Numbered from the stretch's first letter, positions 1 through 11,500 are shown. The stretch is 64,000 nt of DNA from Panopea generosa (GCA_029582155.1 CM055899.1:77564574-77628573), one strand, 5' to 3'. Numbers and translations: made by a program. The notes: generated by a model from the sequence alone, not told the origin.

Positions 1-3000
1 TAGTTAAGTAATATAGCGATAATGTCTGCCTTAAGCCTGGCAGATAATAGTGAAGGAATATAGGGATAATGTCTGCCTTGAGCCCGGCATATGATAGTTA
101 AGTAATATAGTGATAATGTCTGCCTTGAGCCTGGCAGATAATAGTTAAGCAATATAGTGATAATGTCTGCATTGATCCTGGCAGATAATATTAAAGTAAT
201 ATAGCAATAATGTCTGCCTTCAGCCTGGCAGATAATATTTAAGTAATATAGTGAGTATATCTGCATTGAACCTGGCAGATGACAGTAAAATAATAGAGTG
301 ACAATGTCTGCAATGAACATGTCAGATAAAAGTAAAGTAATAAAGTGATACAGTATGCCTTGAACCTGGCAGATCATAGTAAAGTAACAGAGTGTTAATG
401 TTTGCCTTGAACCTGGCATATAATAGTCAAGTTATATTGTGATAATGTCTGCCTTGAGCCTCGCAGATTATAGAAAAGTAATATAGAGATTTAGAAAACT
501 AATATTGTGAAAATATCTACAATAAGCATGGCAGGTAATAGTAAAGTAATATAGTGTAATATCTGCCTTGAGCCTGGAATAGAATAGTTAAGTAATACAG
601 TGATAATGTCTGCCTTGAGCCTGGCAGATAATAGTTAAGTAATAGGGATAATGTCTGCCTTGAAACTGGCAGATAATAGTTAATTAATATAGGGATAATG
701 TCTGCCTTGGGCCTGGCAGCTAATAGTGAAGTAATAAAGTGATAATGTCAGCCTTGAACCTGGCAGATTATTCTTAAGTAATATAGTTATAATGTCTACC
801 TTTAACCTGGCAGATAACAGTAAATTAATATTGTGATAATGTCTGCTTTGAGCCTCGCAGATGATAGTAAAGTAATATAGAGATTTAGTAAAGTAATATA
901 TTGAAAATGTCTACCTTGAGCATGGCAGATAATAGTAAAGTAATATAGTGATAATGTCTGCCTTTAGCCAGGCTGATAATAGTTAAGCAATATAGTTATA
1001 ATGTGTGCCTTGAGCCTGGCAGATAATAGTAAAGTAATAAAGTGATTATATCTGCCTTGAGCCTGGCAAATAACAGTTAAGTAATAAAGTGATAATGTCT
1101 GCCTTGATACTGTTAGAGAATAGTTAAGTAATATAGGGATAATGTCTACCTTGAGCCTGGCAGATAATAGTTAAGTAATAAAGTGATAATGTCTGCTTTG
1201 AACCTGACAGATTATTGTTAAGTAATAAAGTGATAATGTCTGCCTTGAACCTGGCAGATAATAGTTAATATAGTGATTTTATCTGCCTTGAACCTGGCAG
1301 ATGACAGTAAAATAATAGGTTGATAATGTCTACATTGACCATGTCAGATAAAAGTTAAGTAATAAAGTAATAATGTCTGCCTTGAACATGGATGATCATA
1401 GTACAGTAACACAGTGTTAATGTCTGCCTTGAACCTGGCAGATAATAGTCAAGTAATATTGTGATAATGTCTGCATTGAGCATCGCAGATTATAGTAAAG
1501 TAATATAGAGATTTAGAAATGTAATATAGTGAAAATGTCTACCTTGAGTATGGCAGATAATAGTAAAGTAATATAGTGATAATGTCGCCCTTGAGCCTGG
1601 CATATAATAGCTAAGTAATATAGTGATAATGTCTGCCTTCAGCCTGGCAGATAATAGTAAAGTTATACAGAGATAAAGTCTGCCTTGAGCCTGGAAGATA
1701 ATAGTTAAGAAATACAGGGATAATATCTGCCTTGAACCTGGCTGATAATAGTTTAGTAATATAGGGATAATGCCTGCCTTGAGCCTGGCAGCTAATAGGT
1801 AAGTAATGAAGTGAAAATGTCTGCCTTGAACCTGGCAGATTATTATGAAGTAACATAGTTATAATGTCTACCTTTAGCCTGGCAGATAACAGTTAATTAA
1901 TAAAGTGATAAAATCTGCCTTTAGCTTGGCAGATAAAACTTAATTAATATAGTGATAATGTCTGCTTAGAACCTGTCAGATAATGATCAAGTAATTTAGT
2001 GATAATGTCTGCCTTGAACATGTCAGATGATAGTAAAGTAATAAAGAGATAATATCTGCCTTGAGCCTAGCAGATAATAGTTAAGTAATAAAGTGATAAT
2101 ATCTGCCTTCAGCTTGGCAGATAATAGTGAAGAAATATAGTTATAATATCTTCCTTGAGCCTGGCAGATAAAAGTAAAGTAATAAAGTGATAATATCTGC
2201 CTTGAGCCACGCAGATAACAGTTCAAATATAAATTAATCATGTCTGTCTTGATCTTGGCAGATAATAGTTTAGTAATATAGTGCTAATGTCTGCCTTTAG
2301 CCTGGCAGATAATAGTAAATTAATATAGTGATAATGTCTGCCTTGAGCCTGGCATATAATAATAAATTAATAAAGAGATAATGTCTGCCTTGAGCCTGGT
2401 AGATAAGAGTTAAGTAATATAGCGAAAATGTCTGCATTGAGCTTGGCAGATAATAGTTAATTAATAAATTGATAATGTCTGCCTTGAGCCTGGCAGATAA
2501 TAGTGAAGCAATATAGTGATAATGTATGCCTTGAGCCTGGCAGAGTGAAGTAATATTTTGATAATTTCTGTCTTGAGCCTGGCAGATAATAGTTCAATAA
2601 TATAGGGATAATTTCTGCCTTGAGCCTAGCAGATTATAGTTAAGTAATATAGCGATAATGTCTGCCTTGAGCTTGGCAGATTATCTGACCTGTTCAATGC
2701 AAACATTATCACTCTATTATTTTACTGTCATTTGCCAGGTTCAAGGCAGATATAATCACTATATAACTTAATTATTATCTGCCAGGCTAAAGGCAGACAG
2801 TATCACTATATTTCTTAATTATTATCTGCCAGGCTCAAGGCAGTTAAGTAATATAGTGATGTCTGCTTTGAACCTGGCAGATAATAGTAAAGTAATATAG
2901 TGATAGTATCTGCCTTGAACCTGGCAGATAATAGAAAAGTAATATAGTGATAATGTCTGCCTTGAACCTGGCAGATAATAGTAAAACAGTGATAATGTCT

Positions 3001-5364
3001 GTCTTGAACCTGGCAAATAATAGTAAAGTAGTATAGTGATAATGTCTGCCTTGAACCCTGCAGATAATGAGAAAGTAATAGAGTGATAATGTCTGTTTAG
3101 AACCAGGCAGATTATAGTGAAATAGTACAGTGATAATGTCTGCCTTGAACCTGGAAGATAATAGTAAAGTAATGTAGTGATAATGTCTGCCTTGAACCTG
3201 GCGGATTATAGTAAAGTAACAGTGATAATGTCTGCCTTGAACCTGGCAGATTATAGTAAAGTAACAGTGATAATGTCTGCCTTGAATCTGGCAAATAATA
3301 GTAAAGTAATATAGTGATATTGTCTGCTTTGAGCCTCGGAGATTATAGTAAAATAGTATAGTGATCTAATAAAGTAATAGAATGATAATGGCTGCCTTGA
3401 ACCCTGCAGATAATAGGAAAGTAATAGAGTGATATTGTCTGCTTAGAACCTGGCAGACTATAGTAAAGTAACAGTATTAATGTCTGCCATGAACCTGGCA
3501 GATAATATTAAAGTAATATAGTGATAATGTCTGCTTTGAGCCTGGCAGATTATTGTAAAAGTGATACCAGTAAATAAATATAATGATATTTTCTGCCTAC
3601 AGCCTGGCAGATAATAGTTAAGTTATATAGTGATAATGTCTCCCTTGAGCCTGGCAGATAATAGTTAAGTAATTAGTGATAATGTCTGCCTTGAACCTGG
3701 CAGAAAGGAGTAAAGTAATATAGTGATAATGTCTGCTTACAACCTGAAAGATTATAGTAAAAGTAACAGAGTGATAAGGTCTGCCTTGAACCTGGCAGAT
3801 AACAGTAATGTAATATAGTGATGTCTGCCTTGAACCTGGCAGATAATAGTAAAGTAATATAGTGATAATATCTGCCTTGAGTCTGGCAGATAATAGTTAA
3901 GTATAATAGTTAAGTAGTATAGTGATAATGTCTGCCTTGAACCTGGCAGATAATAGTAAAGTAATGTAGTGATAATGTCTGCCTTGAACCTTGCAGATTA
4001 TAGTAAAAGTAACAGTGATAATGTCTGCCTTGAACCTGGCAGATAATAGTAAAGTAATGTAGTGATAATGTCTGCCTTGAACCTTGCAGATTATAGTAAA
4101 AGTAACAGTGATAATGTCTGCCTTGAACCTGGCAGATTATAGTAAAGTAGTATAGTGATAATGTCTGCCTTGAACCTGGCAGATAATAGTAAAGTAATAT
4201 AGTGATAATGTCTGCCTTGAACCTGGCAGATTATAGTAAAGTAACAGTGGTAATGTCTGCCTTGAACCTGGCAGATTATAGTAAAGTAACAGTGATAGTG
4301 TTTGCCTATAACCTGGCAAATAATAGTAAAGTAATATAGTGATAATGTCTGCTTTGAGCCTCGGAGATTATAGTAAAATAGTATAGTGATCTAATAAAGT
4401 AATAGAATGATAATGGCTGCCTTGAACCCTGCAGATAATGGGAAAGCAATAGAGTGATAATGTCTGTTTAGAACCTGACAGATTATAGTAAAGTAGTATA
4501 GTCATAATGTCTGCCTTGAACCTGGCAGATAATAGTAAAGTAATGTAGTGATAATGTCTGCCTTGAACCTGGCGGATTATAGTAAAATAACAGTTATAAT
4601 GTCTGTCTTGAACCTGGCAGATTATAGTAAAGTAACAGTGATAATGTCTGCCTTGTACCTGGCAAATAATAGTAAAGTAATATAGTGATAATGTCTGCCT
4701 TGAGCCTCGGAGATTATAGTAAAATAGTATAGTGATCTAATAAAATAATAGAATGATAATGGCTGCCTTGAACCCTGCAGATAATAGGAAAGTAATAGAG
4801 TGATAATGTCTGCTTAGAACCTGGAAGATTATAGTAAAATAACAGTGATAATGTCTGCCTTGAACCTGGCAGATATTATTAAAGTAATATAGTGATAATG
4901 TCTGCTTTGAGCCTTGCAGATTATAGTAAAATAGTAAAGTGATCTAATAAAGTAATAGAATGATAATGGCTGCCTTGAACCTTGCAGATAATAGTAAAGT
5001 AATAGAGTAATAATGTCTGCTTAGAACCTGGCAGATAATAGTAAAGTAATTGTGATAATATCTGCCTTGAGCCTTGCCGGTTATAGTTAAGTAATATAGT
5101 GAAAATGTCTACCTTTAGCCTGGCAGATAATAGTTAAGTATCATAGTGATAATATCCGCCTTGAACCTGGCAGATAAAAGTGAAGTTATATAGTGATAAT
5201 GTCTGCCTTGAGCTTTGCAGACTATAGTAAATTAATAGAGTGATAATGTCTGCCTTGAACCCGGCAGATTATAGTAAAGATACAGAATGATAATGTCTGC
5301 GTTAAACCTGGCAGATAGTAGTAAAGTAGTGTAGTGATAATTTCTGCTTTGACCCTCGCAGATT
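1..5364. repeat. 47-bp satellite array with a hairpin in each monomer
   Basis: About 114 tandem monomers of roughly 47 bp (44-50 bp) fill the left end and continue beyond it. Each monomer has a near-invariant core in which TCTGCC and GGCAGA form perfect 6-bp arms around an 8-nt spacer, usually TTGAGCCT or TTGAACCT. An AT-rich linker rich in AGTAATATAGTGATAATG follows. The GAGCCT spacer dominates to about 2.7 kb and GAACCT from about 2.85 kb. The array ends at about 5364, where non-repetitive sequence begins. Open frames of 60-90 codons inside it, with repeated PGSRQTLSL-like peptides, are products of the periodicity. Confidence 0.95.
2690..2843 (-). repeat. inverted block inside the 47-bp satellite
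   Basis: About three monomers read in the opposite orientation to the rest of the array: the cores appear as TTTGCCAGGTTCAAGGCAG and ATCTGCCAGGCTCAAGGCAG, and ATTATCACT replaces AGTGATAAT. Forward monomers resume directly on both sides. The change in spacer subfamily across the array falls close to this block. Confidence 0.85.
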
Positions 5365-5500
5365 AAAGCAATTTGTCTCGACCCATCAACCAAAGCATCC
5401 AGTTTGAAAGGTCTGCCACACGAGTTCTTCTCTGTAGTCCCTCGTGTCTGATCACGATCATTGGTTTGATTCTAAATACACCGTCATCAAAGATTGCGAC
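5363..5500 (-). CDS. orphan terminal exon of an unidentified gene (partial)
   Basis: On the minus strand a pyrimidine-rich acceptor (CACTTTTCAG) is followed by 45 codons in phase 0 and a TAA. The peptide starts VAIFDDGVFRIKPMI, continues VIRHEGLQRRTRVADLSNW and ends MLWLMGRDKLL. Its mixed, charged composition with three Trp/Met-rich turns is unlike the low-complexity frames around it, so it looks like a genuine coding exon. The TAA overlaps the first bases of the adjoining 47-bp satellite (TAATCTGC is a satellite motif), so the frame may have been cut short by the satellite. I do not recognise the protein family and found no matching upstream exon before 7.6 kb. It may be a pseudogene fragment. 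Confidence 0.4.
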   Translation of the reverse strand, partial: VAIFDDGVFRIKPMIVIRHEGLQRRTRVADLSNWMLWLMGRDKLL

Positions 5501-5529
5501 CTGAAAAGTGTTATACAAATATCTTATAG

Positions 5530-5810
5530 TATTTTAAAGGAAGCCACTGTATCAGGATTGTTATACTTAACTTTAAAAAATCTGACCATACTCTACGTTT
5601 GATTAAAACCTACAGTAGTGAGCGATTAATCTACTCAAACGTAAAAGAATGTGTGCACATTTATATTTTTGATTTTCTGAAAATCTAATCGTGGAATACT
5701 GTCATGTGTGGTATCAATTCTTAGCTTATTTAATTTCTTTTCTAACCAATATGTTTGTTTTATTGTTTTGAATTTGGATAAAACGTACGACGCGTCTACG
5801 TGGATTAGAG
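5530..5810. other. no recognisable feature
   Basis: AT-rich single-copy-looking sequence; a 60-codon plus-strand frame at 5708-5890 has no recognisable motif and overlaps the transposase remnant on the other strand. Confidence 0.5.
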
Positions 5811-5823
5811 GTCAAAATAAAAA

Positions 5824-6045
5824 TTACACAAATAGCCAAAGGGATGTTTTCTTGCATAGATTCACCGTAATTTGTTGCACAATTATGTAAATATTGCATA
5901 AGTATATGTTATGACCGCCATTCTGTCTAATAACTTTAAAATTTGTCGCCGCATGGAATGCACGTAACTCTGTGTCTCTGCCAAGCATCATTAAGGCGTC
6001 AATACGCTGACGTTCTGATAAGCTTGACTTTTTCGCTGTTATAAA
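5824..6045 (-). pseudogene. DNA-transposon helix-turn-helix fragment, copy 1
   Basis: Read on the minus strand, this contains SLSERQRIDALMMLGRDTEL, which resembles the N-terminal helix-turn-helix of cut-and-paste transposases. It is then disrupted and followed by a non-coding stretch that includes CTTTGGCTATTTGTGTA. The same order (a DALMMLGR-like peptide, a short AT-rich gap, a CAACAAATTAC motif, then CTTTGGCTATTTGTGTA) recurs in the opposite orientation at 13565-13786. The two are therefore copies of one internally deleted dispersed element. The transposase superfamily cannot be decided from this fragment. Confidence 0.5.
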
Positions 6046-6062
6046 TTTTCTGTTAGGGTTTT

Positions 6063-6426
6063 TTGCATATGACATATGTGCCCATTTATGTTTTTGCATA
6101 TGCTACATAGGCGAAATATTTTTTGGCATATGCCATATCAGGTTATTGATTTTTTCCATATGCTATCCGAAAATGGAATTAAAATTCTAATACTTTTTTT
6201 CTGTTTTGATTTGATTTATTCTGATCTATTTTCAAACATTTTTAAGATCCTTACACGATTTTAGAATCAACATAATGAACTTTAATGCAGTTTAACCATT
6301 TCCCTACTCAAAATAAGAGATATACATACAATTAGAGACTCTCAATCTTTATTTTCTCCATATAGAAAAAAGGATTTTTTGCATATGCCATATGAGGTCA
6401 TTTATATTTTGCATATGCCATACGGG
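6063..6426. repeat. cluster of GCATATG near-palindromes
   Basis: Five copies of GCATATG start near 6065, 6096, 6126, 6381 and 6411, most continuing as GCATATG[AC]CATA[TC] and preceded by a T run (TTTTTTGCATATG). The first three and last two are separated by about 230 bp. They may be a degenerate tandem repeat or a protein-binding cluster; the sequence alone does not decide. Confidence 0.5.
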
Positions 6427-7024
6427 TATCCCCCGTAATAATATACGTAATAACTAGCCATAGTTTTGCTGATTTTTCGTTGTGACCGATGTTCTTATGT
6501 TTCATATTTGACAACATTATACTTTGTAGAATTAAAATAATCAATAAATAAAAAGTGAACACTTTATTTTGGGTTTGAGTATAGTATTATTAATTGTACA
6601 TGTTTAGTATCATAGTACAAACATATCCAAAATTTTAATCAGGACATAGCAATGTAGTATAAACTAAGAACGCAAATGGCAGCGGTGATATGTCAATATT
6701 GCAGCTGTCAGATAGTTTGAATTGACCGACTTCACAATCATGTTGACCATTGACATCCTATTTTCTCAAAAAGCTATGAAAGCTTTTAACCTTTGAGCGC
6801 CTATCTAAATAGCTGGTTTCGTGTACATGTGTATGTGATCTATTAATTCTTTAATGAGCAACTATAAAAAAATCATCAGCTATCGTATTCTCCATTAACG
6901 GAGAGAACGACTTCAGCAATTACCTATTTTCCTAGCTCCTTTCAGTGACTCAAGAAATTATTCTCCTATTTCACCATGCTCTACAGTGTTCCGTTGGGCC
7001 CAACGCGGCATTTTGTGTTTTAAT

Positions 7025-7206
7025 AAAATCAAGTCGAAACAACTAAAACAACTAAACTACAATGATAAAAAGTCGAAACAATGAAACTACGATGGTGAAA
7101 AGTCGAAACTACGATAGTGACAGGTCGAAAAGTCGAAAACTACGTTGGTAGTTTCGTTGTTTCAACTTTTCACCATCGTTGTTCCGACTTTTCACCATCG
7201 TATATA
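7025..7206. repeat. 22-bp repeat cluster arranged as an inverted repeat
   Basis: The left half carries units like GATGGTGAAAAGTCGAAAC on the plus strand. The right half, from about 7145, carries the same unit on the minus strand (CTTTTCACCATCGTTGTTCC). The axis is near 7140. The whole region could form a long stem. A direct-repeat cluster of the same unit lies at 42418-42510. Confidence 0.75.
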
Positions 7207-7680
7207 CGTCTCACATACCAATAAATTTTGCACTGTACTACATATAGAGACATTCACTTCTGGAACACTGAACACATTACTGATGGTTCTAAAAGTACTT
7301 TGTTTCCATAGATTGTCATCTGTTGTTCCACATAAAAAAGGGGGTTGACCAGGTTGCTTTTTCACAATATCCATGATTTGAGGACACCCCTTCATTTTCG
7401 ACAATTCTGTTCAATTTTTGCAATGTATCACTACGCATCTTCAAACTGTTATATTTTCATCAAATAGCAACCAGTGTCAGCCAAACCTGGCACAACTCGT
7501 GACAATGTTCCATTCTTCTCATTTATAGAAAAAAACATGAGCATTTAAAGCATTTTCAAAAATACTATGCCAAACCAAATTACACAGTTCTAATTTCTCG
7601 GGCGTAATAATCTTGCTACCATCATGTAGGGGAGGTAATTCTTCAGTGAGACCTTGAAGAGCAGAACGGTCAGTCGTGAA
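7192..7680 (-). other. degraded coding-like fragment, family unknown
   Basis: Minus-strand frames give two coding-like stretches. One includes DRSALQGLTEELPPLHDGSK, then VVPGLADTGCY. The other (7192-7404, 70 codons) includes GCPQIMDIVKKQPGQPPFLC. They lie in different frames with stops between them. The residue mix is protein-like, but I recognise no domain. It adjoins a repeat cluster, so a decayed transposon gene is the simplest guess. Confidence 0.2.
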
Positions 7681-7723
7681 TCATTAAAATGTTTGTCACT
7701 AAAACTTGCACTATTTCCCTACA

Positions 7724-8870
7724 TAACAAGAGGCGCGAGAGGGCCTGAGGACGCTCTACTGACTCATAGTGGCCATAGCACTTTTTGAAATTCTCCTATG
7801 CAATAGAAATATCGGGGCGGGGTCATTTTTAACCCTACGGACACCATTTGAACAAATCTAACAAAACTATAGTTGGTCATCATTACTACATAAACATTTT
7901 GAAAATCTGTTGGGCCGTTCATGAGAAGATTTTTTTAAATTTTGGACTATTTTTAGTAACGGCGGTCATCTTGAATTTCAGATAGAAAAAGAAATCTTCT
8001 GTATAGTCCCCTATGCAATAGAAACATCCATGTGAAGTCTCAGTTTAATTGGCCCAATGGTTTCAGATTAGATTAAAGAAAAAGATATTTTTTCCCATAT
8101 TATCCTATGTAAAGTTCTAAGTCCCCTGTGAAGTCTCAGTTTAATTGGCCCAGTGGTTTCAGATTAGATTAAAGAAAAAGAGAAGTTTTCCCATATTATC
8201 CTATGTAAAGTTCTAAGTCCCCTTACAGAGCCCCTATAAATTTTAGCCCCTTAATTCTTATCTGCAATTAAACCCCTACACATAGGGATAATTTATACCA
8301 AATATGAACAAATCTGACATGCCGGTTTTTAAGAAAACAATTTTAGTAATTCCCAATTTTTACCCTTTTGGGGCCCCTCCTGGCCCCTTAAGACATAGGA
8401 ACCCATTTATTTTTACAAATCTGAACCTCCTTCACCTATTAATGCTTTTGTGAAGATATATGCAAAATAATTTCCGTTTAAAAAAATATATATATATATA
8501 ATTGGCATGTGTCCCAAAATTGAACCCTAGGGGCGGGGTCATTTTTAACCCTAAAAAACACCATTTGAACAAATCTAACAAAACTATAGTTGGTCATTAT
8601 TACTACATAAACATTTTGAAAATCTTTTGGGCTGTTCATGAGAAGAAGATTTTTTAAGTTTTTGACTATTTTAGTCACGGCGGCCATCTTGAATTTCAGA
8701 TAGAAAAAAAAATCTTCTGTATAGTCTCCTATGCAACTGAAACATCCATGTGAAGTTTCAGTTTAATTGGCCTAGTGGTTTCAGAGAAAGTGCTGCTAAC
8801 AGACGACAGACGAGATGACAGACAACAGACGACAGACAACGCGCCTTTGGCCAGTAGAGCTAAAAAGACA
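7724..8870. mobile_element. non-autonomous DNA repeat with internal duplications
   Basis: It begins around ACAAGAGGCGCGAGAGGGCC and ends around GGCCAGTAGAGCTAAAAAG, ends I recall from abundant bivalve repeats. Two copies of an about 230-bp segment, starting at GGGGCGGGGTCATTTTTAAC, lie at about 7815 and 8530. Between them a segment containing AGTTTAATTGGCCCA is duplicated in tandem with a 96-bp lag (8032 and 8128). A 70-codon frame across 8478-8687 is not conserved between the duplicated segments and is not treated as a gene. The right end, inverted, matches the left end of the element at 19068. Confidence 0.6.
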
Positions 8871-8879
8871 ATACTTGGC

Positions 8880-9480
8880 TTTTTCTGATCGCAATTTTTA
8901 AAATTAGGGTTAGATTTAGGAAGGGTATCTCATGCAACTTATGGTGGTTTCTGCAAGCATGAAAACTAAAAAAACTGCACCAACATAGTATCACTAGATC
9001 ATGAATATTTTTTTATGCAGTTAATGCTTTGAAAGTGCTAATATGCCTTCTAAAATGATTATTCTATGATTTACTTCAATAAGTTTCATTTCATATGTAA
9101 TATTATGTAATGTTGATGTTCAAATATATGCCCATATATGGAATTACATTGTTTTTTTTTAATAAATCTTCTATTATTTTAACAAAACCTTGTCTTAGAC
9201 TTTTTATTTCTGCTTCCAAATGAACTTCATTGTCTGTAGATATATGTACCTGGCTGACTAATCTGTTTATAATCTGTATGTACATACACTGCAGCTTCCT
9301 AGGTGACACTGTCCAAATCTCAAAGTACTGTACAATAAGTTACTGCCTTTTCCTGTATGGGGATAAGTAGAACAGTTAAACTTTAATCAATTGTCAAAAG
9401 TTTGTGAAAGAGCTAGGAAGTAATATATTTTGTGGTGAATGAAAATCAGAATATCAGGAAATATGTGAAATACACGATAT
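8880..9480. other. no clear gene
   Basis: AT-rich sequence between the non-autonomous element and the Mutator-like pseudogene. Its right part may hold the eroded upstream portion of that pseudogene, but no motif is visible. Confidence 0.4.
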
Positions 9481-11500
9481 CGTTCAAAAATACTCAATAA
9501 AGGGCGTAAGAGTTCACAATTCCAAAAAAGGATTTGATCCAAGAAGATTACTAACTTGCACAGAAAGATGGTCTGGTATTGATTCCAGAAATCAACCAAC
9601 ATTGAAAAGAATGACAAAAGATGCTTATGAAAGTGTTGTCATACAAGACAAAAAATCACACATTTTACTGTGTGGAGCAGTTGACAGGAAAGTACCAGCC
9701 GCAAAGATTTTAAGGCCAGGCAAACCATCTGTCAGTGCTATAGAAGATGCACTAAAACCATGTAGTAAAGATGAAAGTGAAAAAAGGGAACTGTGTACCT
9801 ACCGTATTTTCCATTTGGGAAAGACTATGGATATGTTTTTCGAGAACTATGCAGGACACAGATTCTGGGATGACACCTGCAAAGGAAAATTGTAGTTTGA
9901 CATGGAATTTGACAAGCAGATGGCAGTTGGATGGCGCGAGAAACTAAAATGGGCTAAATGTTGTTTTACGAGCAAAACATATAACTTATACAGAGAAATT
10001 AAGACCGATCGACGTGGACCGAATCCAGCTGATAACAACCTGTCAGTAGCAGCGGGACTGCTAGTCACTAAAATTGGTCCAAACGACTTGCAATATCTGT
10101 TGGTTTGTTTGAAAATACTGCCTCCATCTTACAAATCCATGCAAACTCATTGCAATTTTGCAGCAGATAAAGTGACAAGAGGTTGCAGAAGCTAGTTTTC
10201 ACTAAGCCAGGTGCCAAGTCATCGAAAACAATGAAGCCTGTGGATTTGGCAGGGACTGTTCTATTATAGCTTGGGTGGATTCCCAGTATAACAACAGTCT
10301 GAGACAAACAGGGGAGACAACTCCAATGCAGCCAGCAACTCAAGTCAGTACAACAATCATTGAGTTGCAAACAAAACATAAGAAGGTGATTGCAATGAAT
10401 GTTGGAAGCAAACTTTGTTCTCATAGAGATACAAGGTGGGAGGGTACAATAAAAATCTGAAGGATAACCAGTCAATAGGTAGAGTGCATTACTTATATTT
10501 CTTTTCAATTATCATTTCTAAGTTGTAAGCTTATAATATTCTTCTTAAAAAGAGAAAAATAATAAATGAAAAACAAATAACGAAAAACCAAGAAAATATA
10601 TATATATATATATTTCAAACTGTATAACAACATAAATGTATGTAATCATGAAATATCTATACTTCACTAAATGCTTGTCTCTGGCCAACACACCGACTTA
10701 ATTTGAATAGCATGTTAACACAAGCCAAAGAAATTTCATTTTACAAGATCAAATGAAACATTAACATATCTTTTTTCAGTTGACGACGCAGAGAGGCGAA
10801 ACTAGCTATGGACGCAATTTTAAACAGTGATTTGCCAGTAACAATAAACAATATGGTTACCGATGGGGACAGCAACACTTTCAAGGGAGCAAATGAAGCA
10901 CAAATGGCCATGTGTGGGAAGCCGATGCAAAGAATGGCAGACATTGTTCTCCTAACAAAAACAATGAGAAACAAGATAACTCGAACAGTATTTTCTCCCG
11001 AAATGTTTCCCGCTCACACAAAATGAGATTGCACCTAGATATACAAAGAAGGTTTGCGAAAGACGTCTGTCACAGAGTTCAATGTGAATTCGAAAATTTG
11101 CAATAGAAATTTGGTAACACTAATTTGTCTCTACTGCAGAAAAAGTGTGAGAATGTGAAAACAGCCATTATAGAATGTTATACTGGTAAATGTAAGGAAA
11201 TATGTCCCAAATTTTCAACGTGTTGTGGTGGCAAGCCACCAGTCTGCATGTAGAAAAAACAGTTTATGCCAAAATGCAAGCCTCTCATAATTCAGGGTGA
11301 GAATAAAATAAAATTTCTTCAATGTTTTGCCGTGCGCCTGGAAAAGACGCCATCATTAAGATGCAAAAAGCTTGAGGCATTACATCGCGGAATAAATTCC
11401 TCAAATCTGTGAGCCAATATGTTCTTTTGTCTGGTAGATCATGCCAACAAAACTGACTGTCGCCCATAATCGATGACTTTACACCACACACGTCTGTTCA
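9470..11500 (+). pseudogene. Mutator-like transposase gene, degraded
   Basis: Plus-strand frames, broken by stops and frameshifts, give collinear pieces of one protein. In order they are: a segment ending GFDPRRLLTCTERWSGID and running into a 97-codon open stretch at 9602-9895; a 97-codon stretch at 9902-10195; a YNNSL...TTPMQPATQVS...KLCS segment at 10290-10430; VTDGDSNTFKGANEAQ at 10855-10900, continuing as RMADIVLLTKTMRNKI and FSPEMFPAHTK; a cysteine-rich CYTGKCKEICPKFSTCCGG near 11175-11235; and a further tail to about 11500. The order QPATQ, then TDGD, then FS-MFP-TK, then CY-G-C-C-CGG matches the Mutator-like transposase-domain proteins common in corals and molluscs, as I recall that family. 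The TDGD aspartates may be part of the active site. The gap at 10470-10790 is AT-rich with a TA microsatellite. No terminal inverted repeats were identified. The gene is dead. Confidence 0.65.

Noticed and set aside
1611-4319. 60-90-codon minus-strand frames in the left satellite
   Set aside because: They recur with the satellite period and carry no motif.
1-5364. CRISPR-like array
   Set aside because: Monomers are contiguous and diverged, with no unique spacers, and the host is a eukaryote.
10470-10790. Intron within the Mutator-like gene
   Set aside because: The apparent acceptor (TTTTTTCAG) is followed by an in-frame stop in the coding frame, and no matching donor was found; probably an insertion or decay.
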